Assembly: GCA_033675545.1 (NCBI GenBank)
Contig: JAWDGP010006611.1
Coordinates: forward strand, 213,501-277,500
Reading direction: 5' to 3'
DNA: 64,000 nucleotides
From: Elysia crispata
Taxonomy: Eukaryota > Mollusca > Gastropoda > Plakobranchidae
Of this stretch, positions 23,631-36,800 are shown piece by piece. How positions within the stretch are numbered: the first letter of the stretch is position 1; every line of letters begins with the position of its first letter. Under the pieces are notes generated by a model that was given only the letters and a program-made list of their open reading frames with translations, was not told the DNA's origin and searched no databases. Made by a program: the position numbers and the translations under genes.

Positions 23631-24617
23631 TTATCTATCATGCGCGATAAAATGTTTCCTTGGTGAATGTATGGGGCAATTCAGCCCTTCTTCCTCCTTT
23701 TCGGCTGCGCCGCATTTTGTTATCATAGCCCTACAGTCAGTGCATAGGCCAGGCCTAAAAGTAAAACAATGAGTGTACGAAGGCTTGCCACAATCAGAAC
23801 TAAATTTGAAGAATGTCAACAATTTAGTAATGTCGTAATTCAGGTTAACACCAAAAATGTTCTACTAATAGCATATTTTTGGTCAACACACCGTAACAGA
23901 GCTGTAAGGATGAACTCTGCAAAAAAATTTTTTCCTTAGAAATACAGTTAAATTTTGTGATGATTTAAACAAAAAAAAAAACCGATACAATTCTAAGCGA
24001 TATTGGAAAGGTGTGACTCATCACAGATGTCGTAAAAACTGATCAGCAGTGCGTGTTATCTTAGAAATGTATAAATGTCTATACAGTTAAATTACAATTA
24101 ACGTTATATCCTCTCTGTGCCAACATTCCCTCAATGATGGATTGCATAGATAAAGAAATTTCTCACACATACGGTAGTTGTGTGTTTTGTGCTGTTTTGT
24201 TGTTGTTTTTTTTGGTTTTTTTGTCAGCCATGCTGCACTCAGTTCATAAATTCCGCGTGTCCGTGCAGGTGTTCTGCGAGATTTATGTATATGATCAGTT
24301 GTTTTGTTTGTTTTTTTGTTGAACGGGGGCCATGTGAACAGTCGATGTATACATGTACTAGATCAAATATGAAGTTGTTTATTTTTAACATTTATAAATC
24401 TACTCACCAACTTACAACCTTACTGTCAAGAACGCACAAAAGAATGCACGTTATAGCTACTGCGGACATCAAGAAGCAACTCTTAAGAGGTCCAAAATAC
24501 AACTTGAGAACCCTTTCGATGGAATGTGGAGAAAAATCTTCCAAACATTAATATTGCTACTAACAGGCCTACAGATCATTATTGCAATACAAATGAGAGC
24601 GAGAGAAGAGGAAAAAA

Positions 24618-24720
24618 GAGAGAGAGGGCGGGGAGAGGCGGGCTTGTCGCAAACCTAGATTGTCGTTGTGCGCTGGTAGGTTAAAATAAGTTTGTGGGGT
24701 GGCCGGGGTGGAAAGGCCCA
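24618..24720 (-). promoter_or_regulatory. GC-box-containing patch, candidate Pez promoter
   Basis: A GA-rich run leads into GGGCGGGGAGAGGCGGGC, an Sp1-type GC box pair, followed by a CG-containing segment in otherwise A+T-rich DNA. It lies about 3.9 kb upstream of the Pez coding start and could serve its untranslated first exon. No TATA box or defined start site is visible. Confidence 0.25.
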
Positions 24721-25388
24721 TCCTTTTTTAGGTAATGGTGACTAATACCATTATTCTAACGAGAGGAACTTGCTTGATGGCGAAATGAAGAAAATTTGTT
24801 GTTGTTGTTTTAATAGGGAATATGATTATTAATCAATTAAATGTTTTTATGTTTTTAGACAAACGGCTCGTGTGGAATTTATTATCGAAACGGTGTCTGG
24901 AGCTGAACACACTGCGTAAACAGTTGTTGTTACCCACAAGAACGTCGCATTGACATTTTACTAAAACAAATATAATAATAATCATAATTAAGTAGGCAAC
25001 ATGTATTTGATAAGGATATTTGACCACATTGGTTTTACGATTCTTACTTATATGAAACGCAGCTGAACACTAAGTGCCAAAAGGGTGACGGGGATCTGAC
25101 TCGAATTGGAAAGCCGTTGAAGTTGAACGCACATAAATGAAGAGTATTAATTTTCATGATACTTAAATTGAAGACGATAAAGAGCAATGAGCTTTGAAGA
25201 CCGTGTAGCGTGGGTGTTTAAGAATAAAGCAGTAAAGGAAAAATGCGTGGTTTTGGATCACCGACAGGTCTAAAATGAGAAGACCAACTTGATATGAAAA
25301 AAAAAATTTAATCTAAAGGTTTTTTAATGTTATTCACTAATTGAACTTGCGGCAAAACACTTGCACTGAGGAAACCAAAAGAGAATTG

Positions 25389-25628
25389 GATGAACTCGAC
25401 ACGTAACACTTAGGACGGCCGTGGAACTAGAAGACTCAAATTATCCGCCCAGAACACCTCCAGTACGAATTTCCAGCAAAAATAACCTAAAACAGAGAAA
25501 GATAAATAAAGATTTTAGATGAACTCGACACGTAACACTTAGGAAGGCCGTAGGAGACTCAAATTATCCGCCCAGAACACCTACAGTTCGATATTCCAGC
25601 AAAAATAACCTAAAGTAGAAAAAGATAC
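25389..25628 (+). repeat. Tandem duplication, offset 129 bp
   Basis: The block starting GATGAACTCGACACGTAACA near 25389 recurs from 25518, with the second copy slightly shorter (a few bases lost after GGCCGT). Both copies contain ATTATCCGCCCAGAACACCT and end AAAAATAACCTAAA. No gene is evident in it. Confidence 0.8.
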
Positions 25629-26930
25629 ATGCAATACGGTTTAAAGATAAGCAGGGCAGTGCAAAAAGTAAAAAAGCTGAAGAATGGCTATCGAATATTT
25701 CTTGGAAACATTTTTTCACGTGAGTCAGAAGAAGCATAATAATTTAATGGTAATGATGTTCAGCTATAGCTCATTTTATTTTTGTGAATGCAATGTGATA
25801 TTTTTATTGTTGGCGCTCTGGTCAAATTTTGAAACTTCTCGTCTAAACAAAGGGTGGACTATTCGTTATCTTGTTAAATGGCTTCACTTTTCAAAAAGGT
25901 TTTGCCAGAATTAAAAGACGGGATGCCCTGATCCCAAATACATTTTTTAAACATGCATGTACATTATAATGTTTTAGCCACTTAGTGATTTACACTTAAG
26001 TTACAGCATAATGAAAAGTTTGATTTCTGTGTAATAAGTAATATACATAAATCGTTAACTTGCAACCTGAGCAAAATGTCTAGTTTGTCAATAAAAAGTA
26101 ATACTGGCATTTGTACTATTGCAGGCAAGACAATAAAATTTTGTTGAATTCCCTTCGTGCTTTTTAAGATAATCTGCCTTGTGCTGATGGAATGTTGGTA
26201 ATGGCTGCTTTATCGTGAGCTAGTAAGTATGTACATACATGTATCTGTAACTATGAGGGAGAGATCTGTAACCTGCCAAAACATATTCGATTACATCTTT
26301 ACTCAGACTCAGAGTCAATGTGAGCATTATACGGTCATTTGCTTTATGTTAGCATTAAGCAAAATGCTTGTCTAATGCTAAATTATGAACAAACTTCAAT
26401 CAATTGCCATTGGTGTTCGATTCAGGATTTTTTCAGATGAAGTGCATGAAAAGCGCTTTTCTGAAGATTTCACTTCGTTATACACCAGAAAAGTTATTCA
26501 GGATAATTCATCATTTTTGGTTATGGAAACCAGCAGCATAAGATGTTAAATTGGCTCAAATTGTAACATGACATCATACTACTTAAGTTAAAGCCTGCCA
26601 TTTTCTAGCCTATTAACAGTTCCATTGGGACAAGACCCATAACTAAATTTAGAAAGATCCTGCTAAAATAGTAATAACCGTTTTGACTTGAGTTAGTCAG
26701 CGGCTCAGCCACACAGAAGATCTGAAAATGATGATGAAGTATCAACAAGTACATATATCAATTAACCAAGCTGCCAGTGACGGCAATTGATACATTCACA
26801 TTATTTTATGAATCTGAAATGTTGATTGGTGCTTTAAATTAATACAAATAAAATTAAAATGTGTTTTAAATATGCCTATCTAATATTAATAGAATAAAAT
26901 TGATTGAAAAAAACAAACAAACCAAAAACA
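25629..26930. other. Intergenic stretch without recognised feature
   Basis: A+T-rich DNA with scattered stops in all frames. I see no coding exon, RNA gene or clear repeat. Confidence 0.5.
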
Positions 26931-26939
26931 GCAAACTGA

Positions 26940-27118
26940 CAAACCCCTTTTATTTTACGTTCCTTCTTCCTGTTATCTTTATTCATTCTAGTTTCTTGTT
27001 CTTGTGCCTGATGAAGGCATAAAGCCCAAATCTTACAAGCTTAAATTGCTTTGTATTGTTTTGTAAACTTTGGTGCTGCATTTACAAAGCTTCACTATGA
27101 TATTCAATTTAAATTGAC
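26940..27118 (+). repeat. Direct repeat copy 1 with CTGATGA motif
   Basis: It shares with 27165-27325, in order, the blocks CTTCTTCCTGTT, TTCTTGTTCTTGT, ATGAAGGC, TGTATTGTTTTG, ACAAAGCT and ATTGACCT. The CCTGATGAAGGC core followed by an A-rich segment is typical of terminal repeats of Penelope-like elements, though no such coding region is adjacent. Confidence 0.6.
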
Positions 27119-27164
27119 CTTACACCTATACTTCAGTCGCATATCTTCCTATTTTATCCTTGCA

Positions 27165-27325
27165 TCCCTTCTTCCTGTTGCCATTGTTCATAACTTCTTG
27201 TTCTTGTTTTGTGTCTCATGAAGGCGTAGAGTAGAAAGCTTTCGTGCTTTGTATGTATTGTTTTGCAAACTTTTGCATTCACAAAGCTCCACTGTTACAT
27301 CTATTTTTAATTGACCTAACAGTTG
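27165..27325 (+). repeat. Direct repeat copy 2
   Basis: The second copy of the 26940-27118 unit, diverged (CTCATGAAGGCGTAG in place of CCTGATGAAGGCATA). It ends at ATTGACCTAAC, directly where the LINE remnant begins. Confidence 0.6.
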
Positions 27326-28005
27326 AAGATAGATGTAAAATATCTATGAGTGATCAAAACCATGATCTGGGAACAGCAGTATTACAAGTTGATGGGGAAA
27401 TCAGCTCATTTAAAAAAAATAAAGAGTGGCATCATAGTTAGGATGTGTGCTTTCCCCAGACCTTTTCTCTCTCTCTACATTGAAATAATTATGCAATACA
27501 TAGGATACCCAGGGATTATTGTAGGAGGGACAAATTGAGATACACTGATGACATTGTATTAACTGCAGAAAATAAAGAAGACTTGCAACTGTTACTAGAC
27601 ATTGCTAAAGAAGAAAGCAGAAAGAAAGGTTTGGAGATGAACAGCAAAAACAGAAGAAATGGTCGTTTGTTAAAACAATTGTCCACAGATCAACGTCTTC
27701 ATCAATGGGAAAAACTTCAGTCAATGGGGTCAATTCAAATACTTGGATATGCAATTATTTTAATATCAAGATCATAAAAAGAATACACTGCACGTAAACA
27801 ACAGGCAAACTTTTTAGCTATGTGACGAGGAGAGAAACTGGAAAGATTGAAGGAAAATTTAGCCGCGGAAAACAGCATGAAAAAGGTGTTAAATGGACTG
27901 ATAAAGTGGCTAAATGAGGAACGGATGACCAAGTGACGAGGGATCAAGATGCATGGGGGATCTTTTGCCTACGCTAAAAAGCCATTTAACTGATTGATCG
28001 ATACA
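27310..28005 (+). pseudogene. Degraded non-LTR retrotransposon (LINE) reverse transcriptase
   Basis: The frames, read with shifts, give an RT palm region: GTAVLQVDGEISSF, then FPRPFLSLYIEIIMQYIGYP, then LRYTDDIVLTAENKEDLQLL (27535 onward), where YTDD replaces the usual YADD. Near 27777 the sequence jumps from the post-palm region to a C-terminal tail (RGEKLERLKENLAAENS, LNGLIKWLNEERM), skipping the thumb and connection part. Frameshifts and stops show it is dead. The family matches endonuclease-reverse transcriptase elements common in mollusc genomes; this is by motif recall only. Confidence 0.8.
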
Positions 28006-31000
28006 GTCATTGACACCACCATAGAATAAAGAAAGGATTAGAGAAGCAGTGCAGGCAGCAAACATTTCATCAAATAAGGCTGGATAGAATTAGTAAGCAA
28101 GCAAGATCTTGTCAATCTGAGACACCCATAAAAGACAAAGGTCATGTAGTTACGATTCAATTTCCTTGTAAAATAACAAAACAGTACATGTACTTAACTA
28201 AGCAAATTAACTAAGAAAAGGAGAGTCTATTCAAATCAAATGAATGTAGAAATCCATTTCCATCTGCTGCGCAAACTCAATAGAATATAAAATGCAGGCA
28301 GCTAGCATAAAATGCAATTTTCCTAGCATCTTGTGACTTGATTAACCAACACTGTAATGCAAGTCTTTAATAAGTAAACAAAATGTTTTTTTTTTTTAAG
28401 TTAAGTTAACAATGTTTATTTTTGTGTAAAACACAGGAAAATTTTGTATGTAAAGCAAACTAATATACAAAATGTCCCCTAACAATCCATTTTATTTTTC
28501 AAATTCAAACCAATAACACATGAAGATGAATCTTATGTTGAAAGAATACCAACGGAGAGTCCCATTGTATTTGGACTACATGTATTCTAAAAAAAAGTTC
28601 ATACTACCATCATTTGAATATTTGAATTCCTCATAGTTAGCCCATCATATTAAATTTCAAATTCTTATAACAGTAATCTAGTGAAGGTCCAGCACAAATT
28701 AATCGATCAAGCCTTTGATGTAATATAAATGCATTTACAGTTTCTTTACATTATATAACTTAGGCAGTTGCTTCATAAGCAATATGTTCAGTTATTGGTA
28801 TTGTGGGACAATACATGCATGAACACGAAGAATAAAAAAGTATGAAATTTTGATAACACACATTTCAGTACTTATGTCCTATTAATCTCTAAATTTTACA
28901 TATTTACATTCAAAACAATTTCAACAAGTAGATTTTAAACTTAAAGACCAATTTGCCAATATCTCAATTTTAAATCCAAATTCAAAGCAATTTGAACAAG
29001 TAGTCTAAACTAACAAAGTTTTTAGAGATAACATGGAAATAACATTTAGGGCATAAAAAAGGAGGCAGAGATAGAGAGAATAGGAGAGAAAAAAAAGTAG
29101 CCTTATACTAAATCAACAAATATTGATGACTCTAACTTCTCTTAAACCCATCATGACATTTCAGATCAATATAAACAACTCTGTTTTTTCATTCTCAACC
29201 CTTTTATGGTTTGCACTTATAATTAGAGTTGAAATAGAGCTGGAAAAAAAAAAAAAAAAAAAAAAAGCCAAACAGTGCATGCTACCTCATATCTTAACAA
29301 ATATGTTACATAGTAACCAATATAAATTTTCATAGTGGATCAGAAATGAAAAAAAATCTTTGAACATTTTTTCATAAAAATAAATGCATTGGTTTACTTT
29401 AGCATTGTGCATACACCTTCACATTAGTAAAGCAATCTTAGATGGATTTTCCCATATTTAGAAATGAACAAAATTAAAAAAACATATTCAAGTGCGAAGG
29501 ACTTTGAGACTGTTTAGCAAGGGAGAACGACCATAAACCCACATTTAAAGGTAAAGTACTCTCAAGTCTTGTTTTAAAAAAAAATAACGAAAATCACTGG
29601 AATCCAGATGCATGTCCAAAATCAACATGGCTTTTCTACTTCAAACACTTTAAGTACCTGTGCTAATAATTCTCTCTGGTGAAAGAGGTATGCATTTCTT
29701 TTCATAAACATTAGAATCATAGGGGGAAAAATAAAGCTTAACTTTTTTAACCTGAGCATTTGCACACTGCGGCCAGTAAGATTGAAAATAGGACGAGCAG
29801 CCACACACTGCGGCCGGTAAACACATGTTATTTTAATGATAGCTATGAATTTCCCAATGGGTAAAAGAGTGAAAAATTGACTTGATCTACGATGTTTCAA
29901 CTTTCATTTCAACATCAATTGAGCCTAGAGGGGTTCTTAGAATTGACAGTAACAACCTCTAAACAAGAATTTAGAGCCGTCCTGTTCAGTTTTCTGGCTT
30001 TGAGACCACTATAGACAGTTCTATTACTTATTATTCAAAAATGGATTATGCAATGAAGACAGACTTTGCATACAAAAACATGCATCAGATGAACTGAAAC
30101 AGAGCAGATCCAGGCAGCTACAAGTGAATTTACTATTTTTCATCACCATTTATGTGGTTTTAGAAATTTGTTGTATTTTGTATTGCATAACATTTCAATA
30201 AACAAAACACAAAAAGTTAAGATATATCAATAACTTTTTTATTTACATAAAATTCATTTACTTGTGATCATTTTGATATAAAACACTTTAGGTTTACCTC
30301 TTATAATGACAGCAATACACACAAAACAAAAAGGTACCCTCTCTCCCATTTTACAACCTTCCAAAACCCTCCATCAAAATGTGGAATAAGCCAAGGGCTT
30401 AAAGACTTAAGTTAAAACAAATTTTGGTTAGAAAATTTTGGCTTTTTGGTCCTGATACAATCATAGTGAAATTTAAGTTTTCCTTGTTTTATGTTAAGAG
30501 TATTTGTCAGGATTTTGTGGGATGGAATTGTGTAATTTTTGACAGTGACAATTTCACAAGGAAAAAAAAGAAGCACACATCAGATCATTCAAGCAAGCCT
30601 TCACAAAATAATCCACTCATAAATAGTTTTTTTTATGGAATCAAATAATAAGTTGCAAGTCAGAGCCTGCTCACTATTTCAAGACTGGTTATATATTATC
30701 ATAAAATTTTATTCATACAGTGAAGAGACCTTATCTCAGCAACTGATTCAGTTTGAGTCCCTCATTAAAAAAAAAGAGGCTTTATGTACATGCACACAAA
30801 CATGATACATTACATAGACACTACCTCTCTTAAGTGACCTCCAAAAAAAAAAAAAAAAACAACTAATGAAATGAAAGTGCTTATATAACATGAATAACTA
30901 AATGATCATCAATAAATATTTATCTAATTCTGACAAGTCTCTACTATTTCTTTTTATCTTGACATTCTTAATTTATTTGAGTATTTTATCAACATATTTT

Positions 31001-33285
31001 TCAATTCATATTATTATTTATAGCTTCGACTGATGCCAAATAATTTGAGTTAACTGTAAAGACCCACTCTTTGTACCGTATTAAAAACAAGCATTTCCCA
31101 TAACAAGAGCAAAAGTTATCAATTTATGGAGGTTGGTCTAGTTTGAATTAAATCTTTTCATACTTTTACCATAAAAATGTCTAAGGCCAACCACAGAGAG
31201 AAAGCTGCTCGAGGCTGTACTTTTCACAGCTGCTTTGTCAGCTGCTACAACTTTGGAAAGTGCATGTTTGTTCCCACATAAAGAATTCTGTTCCACAAGG
31301 CTGTTTAATTATGGTTGGCCCAGAAAGCTAATAGAGATAAATGTCTGAGAAAGGATTTGTCATTTGGTCTGTTCCCTACATTAAATTAGGCCAAGATGTG
31401 ACTTCACAACAAAAAGCAAACATCTCCTGGTGAATACTTCCATTTGTTCTGATAACCTAAGTACTACCCTGATACTTTTCATGCCTACATGAGGATGATT
31501 GTGGAAACATTTGGTTAAATCCTATCACTTGAAGACTTTGTGCAAACGGCCTATCCTTCCATAGAAGCGACTTGTAGTTAGACTGCTCAGACATATAAAT
31601 TCCATTTTTTTTAAAGAGGTTTTTGTTACTTTATGACTGTTGAGACAGCAGAACAAATATAGGAATTTTTAAACATTTTTTTTTTATTTTATGTCCTTGA
31701 TCCTACTAAATGAAAAAAAAATAAATAAATAAATAATTATATACTAGTTGTCTCAACAAAATCTGCCATAACTTTGCTGTTTACCAAAGAATTGTCTTGA
31801 TATGTTTCATAGAAATGTAAAAGAATAAGGTCTATGATCAGTCAGAATGATTTTTTTTTGTTTTTGGGGAAAAAAATGATGAAAACTTGAGTTCTTTAAA
31901 TTTTTGGTCAATTTTCAAATTAATTTTTCAAAGAAAAGAATCAAAATTATTGGGGGGGGGGGGAACTCTGATCATTTTAAAGACCAGTTTTTCAAGAACG
32001 TGTTTTGAGGGGACCTATTAGAATAACTGTCTAAGTTTAGTGGTTTGAAAGAAAATAGCCACCATTTCCATAGCAACCAAATGTTAAATGTTGAAAAAAA
32101 TTTTTAAAAAGTATATTCACTGAAGTCAACTTATACATATTATGAAGGCCTAAACGTATTTTCAACTTCGTATTATCAATACTTTCTGGTTTAGGTCCTA
32201 GGTGCAGTCCTCCCCTTAATATCAAGAAAATTCAATAATAAATTGATATACAATACCCTCTCACACATTACTTATGTGTTATGTCCCAAGTTTTTGATAT
32301 TAAGCATTTAAAATTAAAGGATATAAGCTTTAACCCAAAGCAATTCTGAGTTGATGGTTTCCGAATTGCTCTGTATGTCTTACAGTTTTATTCCTTAAAT
32401 GCGTAAAAGAAAAACAAATTACTGTCATAGCCTAATGTCCATTGTTCACCTCTATGCAATTAGATTATAGCACACAAAAAATTGTATGGATTATTAAAAA
32501 TTGAATCCATTGACACATTAACATTGAAAAAGTAATTTTAACTAAAAACTGCTGGTGACTATTATATTATAGAAAGTAATTAAGTCACATCAAATATTAT
32601 ACCATGTAATACTTTCTAGTCAATATGATTTATATAAGTATACATTTGAGAGAAAGATTTTTTAGACTTGCCAACCTCAAAACAACAAAGTTTCACAGAG
32701 AGTTTTCCTTTCTTATGGTGATACCACAGATAAAAATGCACCATTGAATCAAGCTCTTTCCATCTGGCTTTCTTAATCTAGGTTATAGGAATAAAAATTT
32801 CAACAGTATCTTTTACAGCAATTAATTATAGGAGAAAAAAGATTGGTCACTGCTATAATTTAATACTGACCATAGAATGCACACCCATATTTTACATATG
32901 ATGCACAATCACTAGAAGTGAGGACATAAACGAGGAGAAAAAAAAAATAAATCAATGTTCAAACTTTACACATACAGAAGCCGAAAAATATATACAATAT
33001 TATAAAATATCTACTTCAAAGTTCACGTTTGGCTTTTTGGTCCTGCCAAAAGCATGCAAAATTAACACAAAATTAGAAAAACTAAAGCAAATAATATAAC
33101 TTGTTGCTGCCCTTTATCTTTTTAACACAAATCAAACTTCATTCTTTAATTAGAGATTATTATAGTATTTTTTGGTTCATACAATAGAAACAGTTCTTAC
33201 CAGAGGCTTAAGATAGATGGTACAAAATTTGCTTCTGGCAATTTTGATTCGTCAAGACTGGTACTGATTCAAGAATATTTACCCT
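28006..33285. other. Intergenic region between Pez and Siva
   Basis: This is A+T-rich DNA with many homopolymer runs, including a 12-G run at 31952-31963 and an A-run near 29244. A 17-bp near-identical pair (CACACTGCGGCC-GTAA) occurs near 29763 and 29806. No exon, RNA gene or transposon coding region is supported. Confidence 0.55.
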
Positions 33286-33289
33286 CAAA

Positions 33290-33295
33290 TTTATT
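33290..33295 (-). terminator. Candidate poly(A) signal of the Siva gene
   Basis: AATAAA on the minus strand, about 460 nt after the Siva stop codon. It is the first perfect hexamer I noticed downstream. Use of this site is inferred. Confidence 0.4.
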
Positions 33296-33753
33296 AACAA
33301 TGTAGACTTATGTTTACAAACAATTTGAACCCACCCCTTCATAATTTTGTTCAAAAAAGGCTCAGAATGAATTAATGGAGAATTGGAAAGGTCGTCTCCC
33401 CAACCTTCAGACTAGAGCTGCACTTTGATAACTATCTGAGTTTTGTATTTTGCCACTTGGCTCAAGTAATTGGATGATATAAAGTTTCTTTTGTCAGGCA
33501 TATTTCCAATTACCTTCCAACTGTCATGTAATGTTAAATCACACTAAGGTAATACATTGCTCATGCAATCAGAGAAAAATTTTCTTTATCTCATGCTCCA
33601 TTCCATTTCCATGCAAATTATATTTTGCCTAGAAAAACACTCCATGAATTTTCTCATTCAAGCTTTGTTGATGAGTTTGCATTTTATCTTTCGAAATTAA
33701 GGAAAGTTTGAAATCACATATATGAGCCATTATTTATCAGTACTTGGCAGCCA

Positions 33754-33805
33754 TCACCTTCCACTGCATGTTAAACAAAAAGATCTTTCCGTAGCTTGAT
33801 CATAG
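33754..33805 (-). CDS. SIVA1: Siva exon 4 (C-terminus, residues 252-268 and stop)
   Basis: A short terminal exon after acceptor ACTCCTACAG. It completes Asn252, then [16 protein letters not shown] and TGA. FCLTC is the sixth CxxC, equivalent to the vertebrate VLCTSC end. Phase 2 in. Confidence 0.9.
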
Positions 33806-36800
33806 CTGTAGGAGTAAAAAAAAAATATTCATAAAGTTAGGCTGTGTAAAACAAAATGCAAAGACAATTTATGAATAATCTTGTTCAGTTTATTATAATC
33901 ACATTTTTAGATAAATTTCTAAGAGGTTAAAGTTCCACTATGACAGAACTAATTTCATTTGATTTAAGTTTAATGAATGGCCCCTATTATGGTATTCATC
34001 ACAGAACTAAGCAAAGGTTGAACTAAACAATTGAGAAGGCAACTTAAATACATTATATTAATATCTGTACTCATGTAGCACATTAAGGTGATTTAAGAAC
34101 AGAAGCGTAAAAAGATTCAAACTTTTTAATGGGCAAAAAGAGATTCCTCCATTAAAAAAAGGCAGTGATTGATACAAACAAAAAAAATCACAGAATTTCT
34201 AACTATTCTTCATGAGCACTGGGCTCAGAACAGTGCAGTGACACAAGGACTTTATGACTGAGGAAAAGAAAAATGGACTGTGGATGAGATTTTTTCATAG
34301 CCCTCTCAATATTAATATTAATGCCACACTGAAAAACAAAAACAAAAAATAAAATATTTTTAGCTTGTTAAACAATTTTTTTTTTTTTTATGTTCATCTC
34401 AAACGTCTTTAGTTTGACAATGCATGAACTAAGAAATGAGTCGTTTGAGAATCCCTCACAAAAATCAGTGAGATCTATAAACTGACAAAGTGAACAGTTG
34501 AAATTGGGATTTGGAAACATCTTAAACAGAGTTATGGAAAAGTTTGAAAGCTGGATGATACACTATGCAAGTTTTAAAAAAACCCACTTTACTTCAAACA
34601 ACTGAAACTAGAAAAATGAAATATTTAAACGAGTGATTTTCTAATACACAACTCGCAGCACTGTTTCAATAATTACAAAAAAAAAAAGTTAAAAGTTAAA
34701 TCTATACCAAATGATTGATTCTCAGATTCAATGAAACACTTGCTCTGCTTCTTCCATAATTTCTAACAGAAAACAGATTAAAGTAAGTAACATTACAAAA
34801 AATAAAAAAAAAAAAGATTTTTAAATGGTCAAAAAGCCGTAAAGAGCTACAAAACTTAACATTGCCCACTCAGCTTACACCTTCTGTTTAGAACTAAAAA
34901 GAAAAAAAAAAAAAATACACCACAGCTGTTCAACCTTTCAAAATATTTATACAACTAGGGTTCACGATCTAAAGCTTCACTTGGATCGTTAACTTGTCGT
35001 GGGTCTATACATTCACTTATGACTTAGCTTTACACTATATAAAGAAAAATTTATAAATATCCCTGTAAGCCCTGATTCTGTTAGTAAAGGTGCACTATTT
35101 TACAGCAAGAAAGAATGAACACCTATCCAACATAATTATGCATCAAAATATTCCAATAATTATTAAAAAAAAGGGGGGAAAAAAATTAACAGAGAACAAA
35201 TGTTAAAAGAAAATATTTAGTGTACTTACTTCACCATAGAGCAGAGTTGACAGTAGTGTAGGAAGCAACCCTGGCATTGCCTCATGCAGCCTGAGCAGAT
35301 ATATTGCTCACAAAACTGACATTTGACAACATCTCGCACTGATACAGGTTGTCTGCAATTGTGGCAAGCTGGTGGAAAAATTTTTTTTTTTAAATCTGAT
35401 GCATTCATAAAAAAAAAAAGTTATGCGTTTTGGTTAGAATGATTTTTAATAGATTACCCCATGAGAATATTTCAATAAAATCTTCTTGATCTCTTACAAC
35501 TAAACAAAATTTAAAAAATGATGCACAGACACTGCTTATTTGAAGGATCTCAGACTAAGAAATGAATCTTACAAATAAAAGAACATGTAGGCAGTGACTG
35601 TCCACAAGTTGTTTTTTTTTTTCATATAAAAAATCAATAAGATTATAATATTTTAATGATGTAATTGCATTGAAAAGCATTCTAACCAAAACACAACATG
35701 CCATGAAGAGCTATGCAAAAGAATACATATGAAAGCGGGGTTAAAATGCTAGTTACAATAGAATCCCTGAATTAAGACCTTGCACAAAACAAGAAAAACA
35801 TGTCACAATTAAAAAAAAAAAAAAAAAAGGTTGGATTCATTTACTTAGGATTGTCTTGATAGGGATAATTAATGAAATGTATTCTACTTTTCAAACAGAA
35901 TTGAAAGGAGTTGCACTATCATAAAATGGCCCACTATGTTTGTGTGTGTATGTGAGACAGAGAGAGAGAGACAGAGAGAGAGAGAGAAAGAGAGAGGGAA
36001 AGGAGAGAGCAAGAGTGTTAGTTCTCTACGGTACTTCACTTTAGAAACATTACTTTTTATTCTTTGTCATGTCTCAAGTTCAACATCTCAGTCCTTTATC
36101 CTTTTCTGTTTCCCATGCATGTGTTTACTTCTTACTCTCTTGCACAGTTATCCGTCTTTTTACCTCATAATCACTTTCATCTCCTGGCTTATTTCGCAGC
36201 GTTCCCTCTTTTTGTCTTATTACTTTATACACATAAACTCTTCCATACTTTTGTCCCCCTTTCCTATGCAAATGATCTAAGTTCCCTATTTTGAAGATTT
36301 GCACTGAACTTTCCTTTGGGTATCTTTGCTCTGAGAGCAAAATATTGTACCTAAATTTATTTTCCTCTCTTCGATTTTAACATGCTTTATTTGTAGCCCT
36401 CTTCTAAACTACTTTCAATTAAACCTTAACTATTCTTCCGTGGCCTGTATATATTAACTGTGATGTCCATCTCCTCAAAAGAACCCGCAAAACTGGGAGC
36501 AAAGATAAAATTTGCTAAAAAAGACGCTATTGTATTTGTGGGCTAAATGAGACTTGTCAATTACTAGAAAAATCAATAATTAAAATCTTTGGGTACCCAT
36601 GTTTGATGCAAAGCATTGAAATGCACGACCACAATACCATATTCTTTGAAAAAATAAATAAATAGTAATGCCTTTGCAAACAGTGAACATAGAGTAAAAA
36701 TCAATACATCCAGCATGCAAGGCATATACATAGTTGACATGTGAGAAATGCAGTCTGAACTTAAAGATTGATATTAGATAGGAGTACTGGACGCTTAGCC

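Larger units (their letters stand above)
20758..24900. other. Upstream of the Pez start codon: 5' intron and probable promoter region
   Basis: The acceptor at 20757 requires an upstream untranslated exon somewhere to the right, and I could not place it. The stretch is A+T-rich, with AGATCT clusters at 23006-23093 and 23355-23630. There is a GC-rich patch near 24620-24720 that includes GGGCGGGGAG. No protein-coding exon is supported. Confidence 0.5.

Noticed and set aside
24180-24551. 123-codon plus-strand frame
   Set aside because: It starts in a Cys/Phe-rich T-run, contains no known motif and has no coding-like composition.
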